A DNA stretch of 64,000 nt from AC-32 sp038237925 (GTDB lineage Bacteria; Actinomycetota; Thermoleophilia; Gaiellales; Gaiellaceae), in NCBI GenBank assembly GCA_038237925.1, contig JBBRYF010000002.1, forward strand, positions 101,542 to 165,541. Direction: 5' to 3'. A program made the position numbers and the translations under genes. Below, one piece after another: positions 50,697 through 58,634 of the stretch. Each line of letters starts with the position of its first letter. The first letter of the stretch is position 1. The notes beneath the pieces were generated by a model that worked only from the letters and a program-made list of their open reading frames with translations, searched no databases and was not told the origin of the DNA.

Positions 50697-51626
50697 CTAG
50701 AGCTCGGTGCCGACGCCGCGCTCGCGAGCGCGTTCGAGCACGATGGCGCCGACGGCCACATCCCACGCGGCGAGGCCGTTCGACTTGAAGACGACGATGT
50801 CGTCGTCCGCCTGCCGGCCGAGCAGCTCGCCGGCCACGACTTCCTGCAGCTCGTGCACCTCGAGCCAGTCGAGCACGCCGGCCTCGACCGGCTCGATCAG
50901 GTCGCCCGACTCGCGCTTCGCGTCCTCGACCGAGTCGCAGCAGACGAAAGCGGCCCGCTCGAGCACGACGTTGTCGAGCTCGCGCCGGCGCGGATCGTTG
51001 GCGCCGACCGCGCACACGAGCGCGCCAGGCTGCAGCCACTCGCCCCGCAGCACCGGGTCGCGCGACGTCGTCACGGTCACGACCACATTCTGCGCGGCCG
51101 CGTCGCGGTGGCTCTCGCCGGCCTCGGCGCCGACCTCCTGGCAGAATTCGGCCAGCCGCTCCTCGCTCCGGCAGTACGCGACCACGGTCTCGATCGACGG
51201 CAGCGCCGCGCGGATCGCTGCGACCTGGCTCCGTGCCTGCCAGCCGCAGCCGATCAGGCCGAGCGAAGAGGCGCCCTCGCGCGCGAGGTACCGGGCGGCG
51301 ACGCCGCTCGCGGCGCCGGTGCGCAGTTGGCCGAGCTTGTCGGCCTCGATCACCGCGACCGGCTCGGTGGTTTCGGTATCGAACAGGAGCACGACGAACG
51401 AGGCGCCGTCGCGGCCCGCCGCGTAGGACTTCAGCCCGGCCAGGCCGAGCTCGCGGTCGACCGCCCACATCACGGCGAGGAAGCCCTCCTCGAAGCGCGT
51501 CCGCTGCCGCGGCACGTTCTCGACCTCGCCCGCGGCCAAGCGACGGAAGCACTCCTCGACCGCGTCGAGCGCGTCGTCCGGGCCGAGCAGCTCCGCGACC
51601 TCCGCCTCGGTCAGGTAGAGCGGCAT
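50697..51626 (-). CDS. Ornithine cyclodeaminase/mu-crystallin family protein
   Basis: A 309-aa NAD-binding enzyme: LTEAEVAELLGPDDALDAVE start, ADKLGQLRTGAASGVAARYL, Rossmann LGLIGCGWQARSQVAAI, and VCAVGANDPRRRELDN. Members act as ornithine cyclodeaminase, alanine dehydrogenase or imine reductases; the substrate is not clear here. ATG 51626. Confidence 0.9.
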   Translation of the reverse strand: MPLYLTEAEVAELLGPDDALDAVEECFRRLAAGEVENVPRQRTRFEEGFLAVMWAVDRELGLAGLKSYAAGRDGASFVVLLFDTETTEPVAVIEADKLGQLRTGAASGVAARYLAREGASSLGLIGCGWQARSQVAAIRAALPSIETVVAYCRSEERLAEFCQEVGAEAGESHRDAAAQNVVVTVTTSRDPVLRGEWLQPGALVCAVGANDPRRRELDNVVLERAAFVCCDSVEDAKRESGDLIEPVEAGVLDWLEVHELQEVVAGELLGRQADDDIVVFKSNGLAAWDVAVGAIVLERARERGVGTEL

Positions 51627-51636
51627 GACGCCGAGG

Positions 51637-51828
51637 CTACTGCTTCGGGATGAAGCTGATCTCGCCGCTCGTCTCGAGCACCGCCCAGCGTACGTCGTCG
51701 AGCGAGGCGATCTGGCTCAAGCGTGCCTGCTCTTCGAGCTCGTGACGTGTCAACCGCTCGCGGTGCACGTTGCGCTCGAGCACGCGGCCGTCCTCGATCA
51801 GCACGATCGGCTCGCCGTCGAGCACCAT
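51637..51828 (-). pseudogene. YetF (DUF421) C-terminal domain remnant
   Basis: Only 63 residues, yet they match the cytoplasmic C-terminal domain of YetF/DUF421 proteins: LDGEPIVLIEDGRVLERNVHRERL, then DDVRWAVLETSGEISFIPKQ. The three transmembrane helices and first half of the domain that should precede are missing; upstream sequence runs straight into the end of the next gene. ATG 51828 could still allow a free-standing mini protein. Confidence 0.6.
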
Positions 51829-51878
51829 CCGGTGCGTTCGCCAGCCCGGCCGATTCGCGGGGCGGAGCCGGGTTCCTC

Positions 51879-53060
51879 TCAGCTGTGCGCCCAGGCGACG
51901 ACTGCGGCGCCGGCGGCGAGCACCGAGCCACCGACGGCCAGCAGCAGCATCAGCGCGCCCCCGCCGCCCGAGGACGCGCTTCGTGACGAGGGGGCTGCTC
52001 GCGCACTTGCTGCACTCTCGTAGACGTAGACCGTGCGGTTGCGGCCCTGGGGGTCGGGATTGGAGAGGAAGGACTGGTACTGGTCGGAGCGCACGAGGTC
52101 CATGCGAGCGTCGAGCAGCCGCTTCAGCAGTGTCTTCGCCGGCAAGGGCCGGCGCCGCTGCGCCTCGGCCCATCTCCGCGCGCCGGGAGGGACAAGCGCA
52201 TGCACGAGGCTCGTCGGCCGCGCCTCGACGTGCAGGCGCGGATCGCCGCCGCCACCGCTGACCTCGACCCGGTGGACGAGCGGCCGTCCGTCGCCGAGCA
52301 CGACCGCGAACGAGACCGTTCGGCCGTGCACGGTCCCTCCCCTGGCGGATGACGGTGCCGACGGGAACCGCAGCTCGCCCCCGACGCGGAGGGGCGCCAC
52401 GATCTGCGCCTTCTCCGGCCGCTGCGAGACGAGGCCGTCGATAGTCACGTATTCGGAGGTCAGCCGCACGTGCGCGAGCGACTCCTTCCGCGTCCGGTCG
52501 AGGAGCTTCGCCAGCTCCGGAGCCGAGGCCGCGCCCTGGAAGGCGACCTGCGGCGTCCGCGTCGCGTTCTCGACGGTGAGCGTGTAGCGGTCGCCCTCGC
52601 GGCGCGCCTCCAGCCGCAGCGGCAAGTACTGCTCCGCCGGCCCCCGCCGCAGCGTCGCGTCGGCCGCGAGCAGCTTGTGACTCGACGAGAAGCCCGACCA
52701 GAGGATCTGCCCGCGCCGCAGACCGGGCTGCGACTGCGAGCCGGGCCCGGGCCGCACGTCCAGCACGGGCGCGCTCACGACGATCAGGTAGTCACCGGTC
52801 CCGGTGAGCCGCAGCCGCTGGAGAACGCGCAGCGCGACCGGTCGCCCGCCCGCTCCGGTGCCGACGTTCACCCGCTGCTCGGACGAGGCGTGGATCTTGA
52901 AAGTCAGCGTCGCCCAGGGGGGCGCCGCGACGGTGACGAGCGGCGGGCTCACCGTCGGGTACGGCGTCGGGCCGGGCAGCAGCACCTGCTGGGTCTCGGC
53001 CAGGGCGGCAACCGGTGCCGCCAGCGCCGCGAATGCGACTACGGCCAGTGCGCGCCTCAC
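51879..53060 (-). CDS. Secreted protein with C-terminal membrane anchor, unknown function
   Basis: A 393-aa protein: signal peptide (RRALAVVAFAALAAPVAALAE), a beta-rich extracytoplasmic region, a basic stretch near residue 310, then a Ser/Gly-rich linker and a transmembrane helix near the C-terminus (ALMLLLAVGGSVLAAGAAVV). No family recognised. GTG 53060 overlaps the livK stop as GTGA, so it is co-translated with the branched-chain amino acid ABC genes. Confidence 0.7.
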   Translation of the reverse strand: MRRALAVVAFAALAAPVAALAETQQVLLPGPTPYPTVSPPLVTVAAPPWATLTFKIHASSEQRVNVGTGAGGRPVALRVLQRLRLTGTGDYLIVVSAPVLDVRPGPGSQSQPGLRRGQILWSGFSSSHKLLAADATLRRGPAEQYLPLRLEARREGDRYTLTVENATRTPQVAFQGAASAPELAKLLDRTRKESLAHVRLTSEYVTIDGLVSQRPEKAQIVAPLRVGGELRFPSAPSSARGGTVHGRTVSFAVVLGDGRPLVHRVEVSGGGGDPRLHVEARPTSLVHALVPPGARRWAEAQRRRPLPAKTLLKRLLDARMDLVRSDQYQSFLSNPDPQGRNRTVYVYESAASARAAPSSRSASSGGGGALMLLLAVGGSVLAAGAAVVAWAHS

Positions 53061-54295
53061 TGCGTGCGCGTCTGCGGGATCGGCGGCAGCGTCGCCGAGA
53101 GCGGGTCGTCATGAACCGGAGCGAACGTCATGTCGTGGAAGCGCGCGAAGTAGACGTCGTCGTCGACGACTCCCTCGTGGCTGTGCTCGTTGAACCCACG
53201 TTCGTCCCCGTTCGCGCCCTGCGCCGTGACCTGGTTCAGGGCGGCGGTGATCTTCTTCGGGTCGACCGAGGCGGCCCGCGTCACAGCGGCGACGAGCACG
53301 TGCACGAAGTCGTACGAGTACATCGCAAACTCGGGCGGCTGCACGACGGGCTCACCGGCCTTCGTCTTGACGCCGACGAGGTCAGCGCCGTAGGTCGACT
53401 CGTACTGTGACTGGAAGCTCGTGAACGGCCCCGTCCCGACCTCGGCCGTCATCCGGCCAGACGCAAAGGTGAGGCCGTCGACCCAGTCCGGGTGGTCGGC
53501 CAGCTGCTGTCGGATGAACGGGTCTGCGCCGGTGGGCGGGGCGTAGACGGGCACGGTCCAACCCAGAGAGCGTGCGGCCGACAGCGTGGCGGCGATCGTC
53601 GCCGGCTGGCCCCAGACGAGCAGCGCCGTCGCGCCCGAACGGCGCGCGCGCAGCATCTGCGGCGTGAGATCGGTCTGCCCGGCCGGCAGCGTCAGCTTCA
53701 CCGCGACCGCCTCGGGGTTGCCGGAGAACGCGCGGCCAACGTCGGTTGCGCCCTCGCGCCCGTAGGCGCTGTCGTCTGAGAGCAGCGCGACCTTCAGCTT
53801 CTTCGGAATCAGGTACTCCGCGTAGCGGAACGCGATGCCGTGGTTCGTCGGCGCGATCCGGAAGACGTTCGGGCGCACGGTCGGGTCGACGAGGCCTGTC
53901 CCTCCGTCGTAGGCGATGCAGATCGAGACGCCGTCGCGGTCGGCGAGCTGCCAGGTCGCGTCGACGCCGGACCCGTCGGTGACGATCGCCGCGGCGTGCG
54001 CGTCGAGTGCGCGCCGCGTGTCCTGCACGGCGCGGCGGGCGGAACCGTGGTTGTCGAAGAGCTTCACCGTGACGAGGTAGCTCTTCGTGCCGACGCGAAT
54101 CCCGCCGCCGCCGTTCAGGTTCGATGCCGCGAGCTCGACGCCCTGGCGGATCGTCTGCGCCACGTACGGGCTGCCGGTCACCGGGACGTCGACGGCGATC
54201 ACGAGCCGCCCAGCGCCCTTGTTCGAGCCCGAGCTCTTCCCGCACCCGGCGGCGAGCAGCGCGAGACCGGCGAGGAGGAGCACGAGCCGGCGCAC
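53057..54295 (-). CDS. livK: Branched-chain amino acid-type ABC substrate-binding lipoprotein
   Basis: About 412 aa. Lipoprotein signal RRLVLLLAGLALLAAGC, then a Leu/Ile/Val-binding type I fold: VDVPVTGSPYVAQTIRQGVELA, NGGGGIRVGTKSYLV, VALLSDDSAYGREGA, and FAMYSYDFVHVLVAAV. Delivers a hydrophobic amino acid, amide or aromatic ligand to LivH and the fused LivMG. GTG 54295. Ligand unproven. Confidence 0.9.
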   Translation of the reverse strand: MRRLVLLLAGLALLAAGCGKSSGSNKGAGRLVIAVDVPVTGSPYVAQTIRQGVELAASNLNGGGGIRVGTKSYLVTVKLFDNHGSARRAVQDTRRALDAHAAAIVTDGSGVDATWQLADRDGVSICIAYDGGTGLVDPTVRPNVFRIAPTNHGIAFRYAEYLIPKKLKVALLSDDSAYGREGATDVGRAFSGNPEAVAVKLTLPAGQTDLTPQMLRARRSGATALLVWGQPATIAATLSAARSLGWTVPVYAPPTGADPFIRQQLADHPDWVDGLTFASGRMTAEVGTGPFTSFQSQYESTYGADLVGVKTKAGEPVVQPPEFAMYSYDFVHVLVAAVTRAASVDPKKITAALNQVTAQGANGDERGFNEHSHEGVVDDDVYFARFHDMTFAPVHDDPLSATLPPIPQTRTQ

Positions 54296-54305
54296 GGCAA
54301 AGAGC

Positions 54306-56129
54306 CTACAGCCGAGCGGTTCCGAGATACGCCTCCTGGACGACCCGACTCGCGGCGACCTCGGCGACGGAGCCCTCGGCCACGAGGCTTCCCGCGGCGA
54401 GCACGAGCACGCGGTCGGCGACGCTCCGCACGAGCCGGAGGTTGTGCTCGACGACGAGCACCGCGACGCCGAGCTCGCGGATGCGGCCAATCGCAGCGGC
54501 GAGCGCGTCGAGCTCGTCGGCGCCCGCTCCCGCGGCGAGCTCGTCGACCAGTAGGACCTGGGGGCAGGTGGCGACCGCGGCGGCGAGTGCGACGAGCCTC
54601 CGCTGTGAGGTCGTGAGCTCGGGCGTGGCGACGTCCGCGACGCGCTCGAGCCCGACGAGCGCGAGCGCCTCGAGCGCCACAGTCTCCGCTTCGCGGTCCT
54701 CGCGACGGGCGTTCGGCGTCGCGAGTGCTGTGCGGAGCAGCCCGCCGTAGCGGCGGCCCGTGGCCCGACCGACGAGCACGTTCTCGAGCGCGGTCAGCTC
54801 CGGAAAAGCGGCGGTCGTCTGGAGCGTCCGTGCGATCCCGAGCCGAACGCGCTCGGCCGTCGCGGCCGCAGTCACATCGGTCGAGCCGACCACGATTGCG
54901 CCCGCGTCGGGAACGGCCGCGCCCGAGATCAGCCGCAGCGCCGTCGTCTTGCCGGAGCCGTTCGGCCCGATGAGCGCCGCCGTCTCGCCGCCCTGGAGCT
55001 CGAGCGAGAGCCCGTCGACCGCGACCACGCCGCCGAACGACTTGCGCAGCCCGCTCGCGCGGAGCATCGGCCCGCTCGGGGCCACTGTGGCCCGCGGCGA
55101 GGCAGGAGTGCGCTCCCGCCGCTCGTCCCGCCGCAGAAATCGCAAGGCCCACGGCAGCACGCCCTGGCCCCCGAAGGCGAGCACGAACACGAGCAGCAGC
55201 GCCGCGACCGCGGTGTCGAAGCGCTCGAGCGGCAGCTGCAGCGCACGTGCAAGCGGCCCTGAGAGCACTCCGATCAGCCCGAGCAGCGCCACGCCGGTCG
55301 CCGGGCCGAGCGTTGCCGCCGCGCCGCCGAGCAGCACCGCCACGAGCAGCTTGAACGAGAGGAAGGGGTCGTAGCTCGCCGGGTCGGCGACGGCCTGAAG
55401 CTGCACCGCGAGGCCTCCCGCAAGGCCGGCGATCGCAGCTGTCGCGGCGAACGCGCCGAGCCTGCGGCGCTCGAGCCGCACGCCGAGCGAGGTCGCAAGC
55501 GCAGGAGCCTGCCGCAGCGCCGAGAGCTCGAGCCCCGGCGCGCCGCGCCGCGCCGCCGCAACCGCCAGCGCGGTCAGCGCAGTCAGCGCGAGCGCGAGCT
55601 CGAAGTGCACCGTCGGCGTCGCGTCGAGCCCGAGCAGCCTCTTCGGCGGCAGGATCAGTCCCTGCGAGCCGCCGGAGACCGACGGAAACGCGAGCAGGAA
55701 GAGCCAGACGAGCCACGCGAGCAGCCAGGTGCTCACGGCGACGAACGCGCGGCGGAGCCGAGCGACCCCGCCCGAGAGCAATCCGGCGACGAGCGCGGCC
55801 GCCGCTCCCGCGAGCACCGCGGGCTCGAGCGGCCAGCCCGAGCGCGCGACGAGCAGCCCCGAGGTGAAGGCCCCGATCGCCATGAACGCGCCCGTCCCGA
55901 GCGACGGCAACCCCGCGGGCCCGACCGTCAGGCCGAGCGCCGTGGCCGCGAGCGCCAGGTAGGCCGTGTCCGCGAGCGAGTCGATCCGGATCCCCGGAAG
56001 CGACAAGAACGGCACCGCTGCCGCGACCGCGAGCACGGCGAGCGAGATCCAGGCCGGTGCTCGCCAGCGCGCGCGGGCGTCTCCGGCGGCCCGCCGCAGC
56101 TCGACGGCTGTCTGCTCGAGCACGCTCAC
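54306..56129 (-). CDS. Fused LivM permease - LivG ATPase
   Basis: A 607-aa fusion. Residues about 1-330 are a LivM-type permease with around nine transmembrane helices (SLGTGAFMAIGAFTSGLLVA, LLGGAAATLGPATGVALLG). Residues about 350-607 are a LivG-type ATPase with Walker A IGPNGSGKTTALRL, degenerate signature LTTSQRRLVALAAA and Walker B VLLVDELAAG (family DEPAAG). GTG start overlaps livH as GTGA. No second ATPase (LivF) is nearby. Confidence 0.9.
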   Translation of the reverse strand: MSVLEQTAVELRRAAGDARARWRAPAWISLAVLAVAAAVPFLSLPGIRIDSLADTAYLALAATALGLTVGPAGLPSLGTGAFMAIGAFTSGLLVARSGWPLEPAVLAGAAAALVAGLLSGGVARLRRAFVAVSTWLLAWLVWLFLLAFPSVSGGSQGLILPPKRLLGLDATPTVHFELALALTALTALAVAAARRGAPGLELSALRQAPALATSLGVRLERRRLGAFAATAAIAGLAGGLAVQLQAVADPASYDPFLSFKLLVAVLLGGAAATLGPATGVALLGLIGVLSGPLARALQLPLERFDTAVAALLLVFVLAFGGQGVLPWALRFLRRDERRERTPASPRATVAPSGPMLRASGLRKSFGGVVAVDGLSLELQGGETAALIGPNGSGKTTALRLISGAAVPDAGAIVVGSTDVTAAATAERVRLGIARTLQTTAAFPELTALENVLVGRATGRRYGGLLRTALATPNARREDREAETVALEALALVGLERVADVATPELTTSQRRLVALAAAVATCPQVLLVDELAAGAGADELDALAAAIGRIRELGVAVLVVEHNLRLVRSVADRVLVLAAGSLVAEGSVAEVAASRVVQEAYLGTARL

Positions 56130-57058
56130 TCGCGCTCCTCCAGCGCCTCGCGCGAGGGCCGCAGCGAGATCAGCAACAGCACGAACGCGAGCGGCAGCAC
56201 CTCACGGTATGACGGCCCGAGCTGCCAGCTACCGAGATGGACGTTGGCGATCGCGGCCTCGGCGACGCCGAGCACGAGGCCGGCCGCAAAGGCCCACAGC
56301 GGCGGGCCGAACCGCACGGCGAGCGCGGCGACGAGGCCCTTCAGGCCGAGCAGCGTCCCAGTGTTGGCGTTGACGGCTTCGCCCGGCGCGGCGGCGATCG
56401 CCGCCACCATCGCGAGTGCGCCCACGAGCGCGAAGGCCAGCGTGACGAGCAGCTCGACCGGCACTCCAACTACGCGAGCGCCCTCCGGGTCGTCCGCGAC
56501 CGCGCGCAGGGCCTTGCCGTAACGCGTGTGCTCGAGGAACCAGGCGGACGCAAGCGCGAGCGCCACGGCCAGGCCCACGACGAAGAAGGCGCGCGCCTGC
56601 ACCTGCGCGCCGCCGAGGTGCACATAGCCGGCGCGCCCGACGCGATGGAACGGGAGCGGGTCCGGGAACACGTAGCTCGAGCGCTGGAAGGCGGCCCCGA
56701 TCGCAGCCCGGATCGCGAACGCGACGGCCGCGGTCCCGGCCACCCACCCGATCGTGGAGCCGCGCGTCAGGTACGGCTGGACGAGCCCGATGTAGGTCGC
56801 CGCGCCCGCGAGCACGCAGACGAGCAGACCGACGATCAGCGCGATCAAAAACCGCGGCTCGCGCGCCCCGGCCTGGCTGACCGGCGACGTCCCCGCGAGC
56901 ACGAGCAGCGCCGCGAACACCCCGAGCCCGACGAGGTCGCCGAAGGCGAAGTGAACGATCCCGGTGAGCCGGTAGACGAGCGAGTGCCCGGCAGCGAAGA
57001 GCCCGTAGACCCCACCGGCCGCGAGCCCGGAGACGAGCATCTGGAGCGCAATCGTCAC
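56126..57058 (-). CDS. livH: LivH-type branched-chain amino acid ABC permease
   Basis: A 310-aa permease with eight or nine transmembrane helices: LQMLVSGLAAGGVYGLFAAG start, IVHFAFGDLVGLGVF, and HTRYGKALRAVADDPEGARVVG, the typical LivH cytoplasmic loop. First gene of livH-livMG-livK. GTG 57058, 50 bp after a tRNA-Arg gene on the same strand. Confidence 0.92.
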   Translation of the reverse strand: MTIALQMLVSGLAAGGVYGLFAAGHSLVYRLTGIVHFAFGDLVGLGVFAALLVLAGTSPVSQAGAREPRFLIALIVGLLVCVLAGAATYIGLVQPYLTRGSTIGWVAGTAAVAFAIRAAIGAAFQRSSYVFPDPLPFHRVGRAGYVHLGGAQVQARAFFVVGLAVALALASAWFLEHTRYGKALRAVADDPEGARVVGVPVELLVTLAFALVGALAMVAAIAAAPGEAVNANTGTLLGLKGLVAALAVRFGPPLWAFAAGLVLGVAEAAIANVHLGSWQLGPSYREVLPLAFVLLLISLRPSREALEERE

Positions 57059-57107
57059 GGGCGGAAGCTTCTATCAGGGAGCGGCGACGCGTGGCGTCGC
57101 ACGGCAA

Positions 57108-57180
57108 TGCGCCCGGCAAGATTCGAACTTGCGACCTCTGCCTCCGCAGGGCAGCGCTCTATCCCCTGAGCTACGGGCGC
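57108..57180 (-). tRNA. tRNA-Arg, anticodon GCG
   Basis: A 73-nt cloverleaf: acceptor GCGCCCG/CGGGCGC, D-arm GCTC...GAGC, anticodon arm CTGCC-CTGCGGA-GGCAG, T-arm GCAAG-TTCGAAT-CTTGC, discriminator A, CCA not encoded. The body is nearly that of E. coli tRNA-Arg(CCG), but the loop gives anticodon GCG (C34 to G). Its 5' ten bases contain the stop codon of the upstream ygfZ gene. Confidence 0.92.
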
Positions 57181-57944
57181 GGGGAGGGCAAGTGTAGCCG
57201 CGCCTCGGCGCCGTCGATCTCCAGCGCGGCGTCGTCGGGAACCTCGCGACGGATGTAGCCGAGGGCAAGGCCCGCGACCGCACTGGTCACGCGGCCGACC
57301 GTCTTCTCGCCAAGCAGGATCTCGTCTCCAGGTTTCGCGTCGGCGACCTCGAGCACCCGCAGGCGACGGTTCGGCCGCCCACGGTAGTGCAGCCGCGCGA
57401 TCGGCTCCTGGCCGGGGTAGCAGCCTTTCGTGAAGGAGACGTGCGTCTCGTCGAGCCCGGCCTCGGCGGGCAGGATGGTCTCGTCGAGCTCCTTGCCCCA
57501 GACAGGCGTCCCCGCCTCGATGCGCAGCGCCTCGAGCTCCGCTGGATCGGCGGCGTCGAGCTGGTCCTCGCCCCAGCTCTCGCGGGCGTCGACGCCGTAA
57601 TCGCGGTTCGGGACGCCGTCGGCGCCGTTGCCCAGGTGGAGGTAGCCACGGTAGGGCTTGACCCCGATCTCGCACTTTGCGGCGAAGCGCGCCCGCAATA
57701 GCGTCGAGGCGACCGTCTCGGCGAGCTCCGCCTCGGTCAGCAGCAGGAAGGCGTCCTCTCCCTCGCGCACTACGCGCACCGGCGCGACGATGCGGCTCTT
57801 CGGCGTCAGCAACAGCGCGGGCCGCGCCTCGGCGTCCGGCTCGAGCGTCGCGACCTCGTTGGAGAGCATCCGCTCGAGGAAGTCCGCCGCGTCCGGGCCA
57901 CTCACGGCGACGTAGCCGCGTGAAAGGGCGAAGGTCTCGGCCAC
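57171..57944 (-). CDS. ygfZ: YgfZ/GcvT-like folate-binding protein
   Basis: A 257-aa tetrahydrofolate-binding protein used in Fe-S cluster enzyme maintenance. Starts with the GcvT-type SGPDAADFLERMLSNEVA and carries the YgfZ signature KGCYPGQEPIAR. The TAG stop is formed by bases 8-10 of the following tRNA-Arg. GTG start at 57944. Confidence 0.92.
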   Translation of the reverse strand: MAETFALSRGYVAVSGPDAADFLERMLSNEVATLEPDAEARPALLLTPKSRIVAPVRVVREGEDAFLLLTEAELAETVASTLLRARFAAKCEIGVKPYRGYLHLGNGADGVPNRDYGVDARESWGEDQLDAADPAELEALRIEAGTPVWGKELDETILPAEAGLDETHVSFTKGCYPGQEPIARLHYRGRPNRRLRVLEVADAKPGDEILLGEKTVGRVTSAVAGLALGYIRREVPDDAALEIDGAEARLHLPSPRP

Positions 57945-58076
57945 ACGAAACAGCTTGCCAGTTACTGCGACGGTGACGGAAGCAAGCTGACACAGCGCAG
58001 AGGGGCGGAGGACAGGTTCGATGGGTCCGAACGCGTCCTGTCACAGAGAACGCCACCAAAAGGGGGAGTGGTGCAA

Positions 58077-58530
58077 ATGAAGCGATTCGTCTTCGCCGTC
58101 CTGGTGTCCGCGGTCGGTCCCGGGAACGAATGCACGATTGAGGAACGACGTCGGCGGCGGGTACACGAGCGAACCACGGCGCGAGCTTCACGCACCCGTT
58201 GAAGGTCTCGCAGACGATCTCCGACGTGCAGTTCCCTGACATCGCCGTGCGGCTGTCCCACCAGATCGCGTGCACGGTTCCCCGGGAATCCGCCACGGGG
58301 TTGTCCGCGGAGACGTCCGGGAAGATCTGGTGGCCGAGCGCCTGCTCGTCGATCACGGCTGGGGCCGTGTGGCTACCCGGTGCCGTCGCTGGACGCGTGG
58401 GCCGCCCTTGCGACCGACTACGGGGCCACCTGGCCGACCTCGAGCCGTCTCAGCGACGGCACCGCCGGTGACCTCTGTCCGCGCGACGGCGGTTCTCGAC
58501 CAGAACATCTACGGCGACCTGACGCCATAG
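58077..58530 (+). pseudogene. Decayed secreted BNR/sialidase-like gene with inverted internal segment
   Basis: Plus strand: ATG 58077 with an AGGGGGAG site opens a signal peptide (MKRFVFAVLVSAV), which soon runs out of frame. Between about 58130 and 58370 the recognisable protein is on the minus strand (ALGHQIFPDVSADNP, GTVHAIWWDSRTAMSGNC). From 58382 the plus strand resumes with SLDAWAALATDYGATWPTSS, shifts frame, and ends LDQNIYGDLTP at TAG 58530, just before a terminator. The order fits one BNR gene with an inverted middle. It looks like a tandem relative of the next gene. Confidence 0.65.
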
Positions 58531-58542
58531 CGACGGTTCCAA

Positions 58543-58580
58543 GAAGCGAGGCGGTGAGCGATCGTCGCCTCGCTTCGTTT
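58543..58580 (+). terminator. Rho-independent terminator after BNR pseudogene
   Basis: Perfect 11-bp stem (58543-58553 with 58566-58576), 12-nt loop, followed by GTTT. Supports a former plus-strand gene ending at 58530. Confidence 0.8.
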
Positions 58581-58634
58581 GCGGACGAGAAGGGTAGGAT
58601 CGCCTCTCATTCACCTCTGGGGAGGAGGGGAACC

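Noticed and set aside
52470..54616. Several plus-strand frames of 150-260 aa
   Set aside because: Antisense to livK and the secreted-protein gene; no recognisable protein features.
58199..58530. Plus-strand frames of 86-90 aa as intact genes
   Set aside because: Only the final parts of two different frames look like protein, and the minus strand carries a clear BNR-like peptide over the first half; best read as a rearranged pseudogene.
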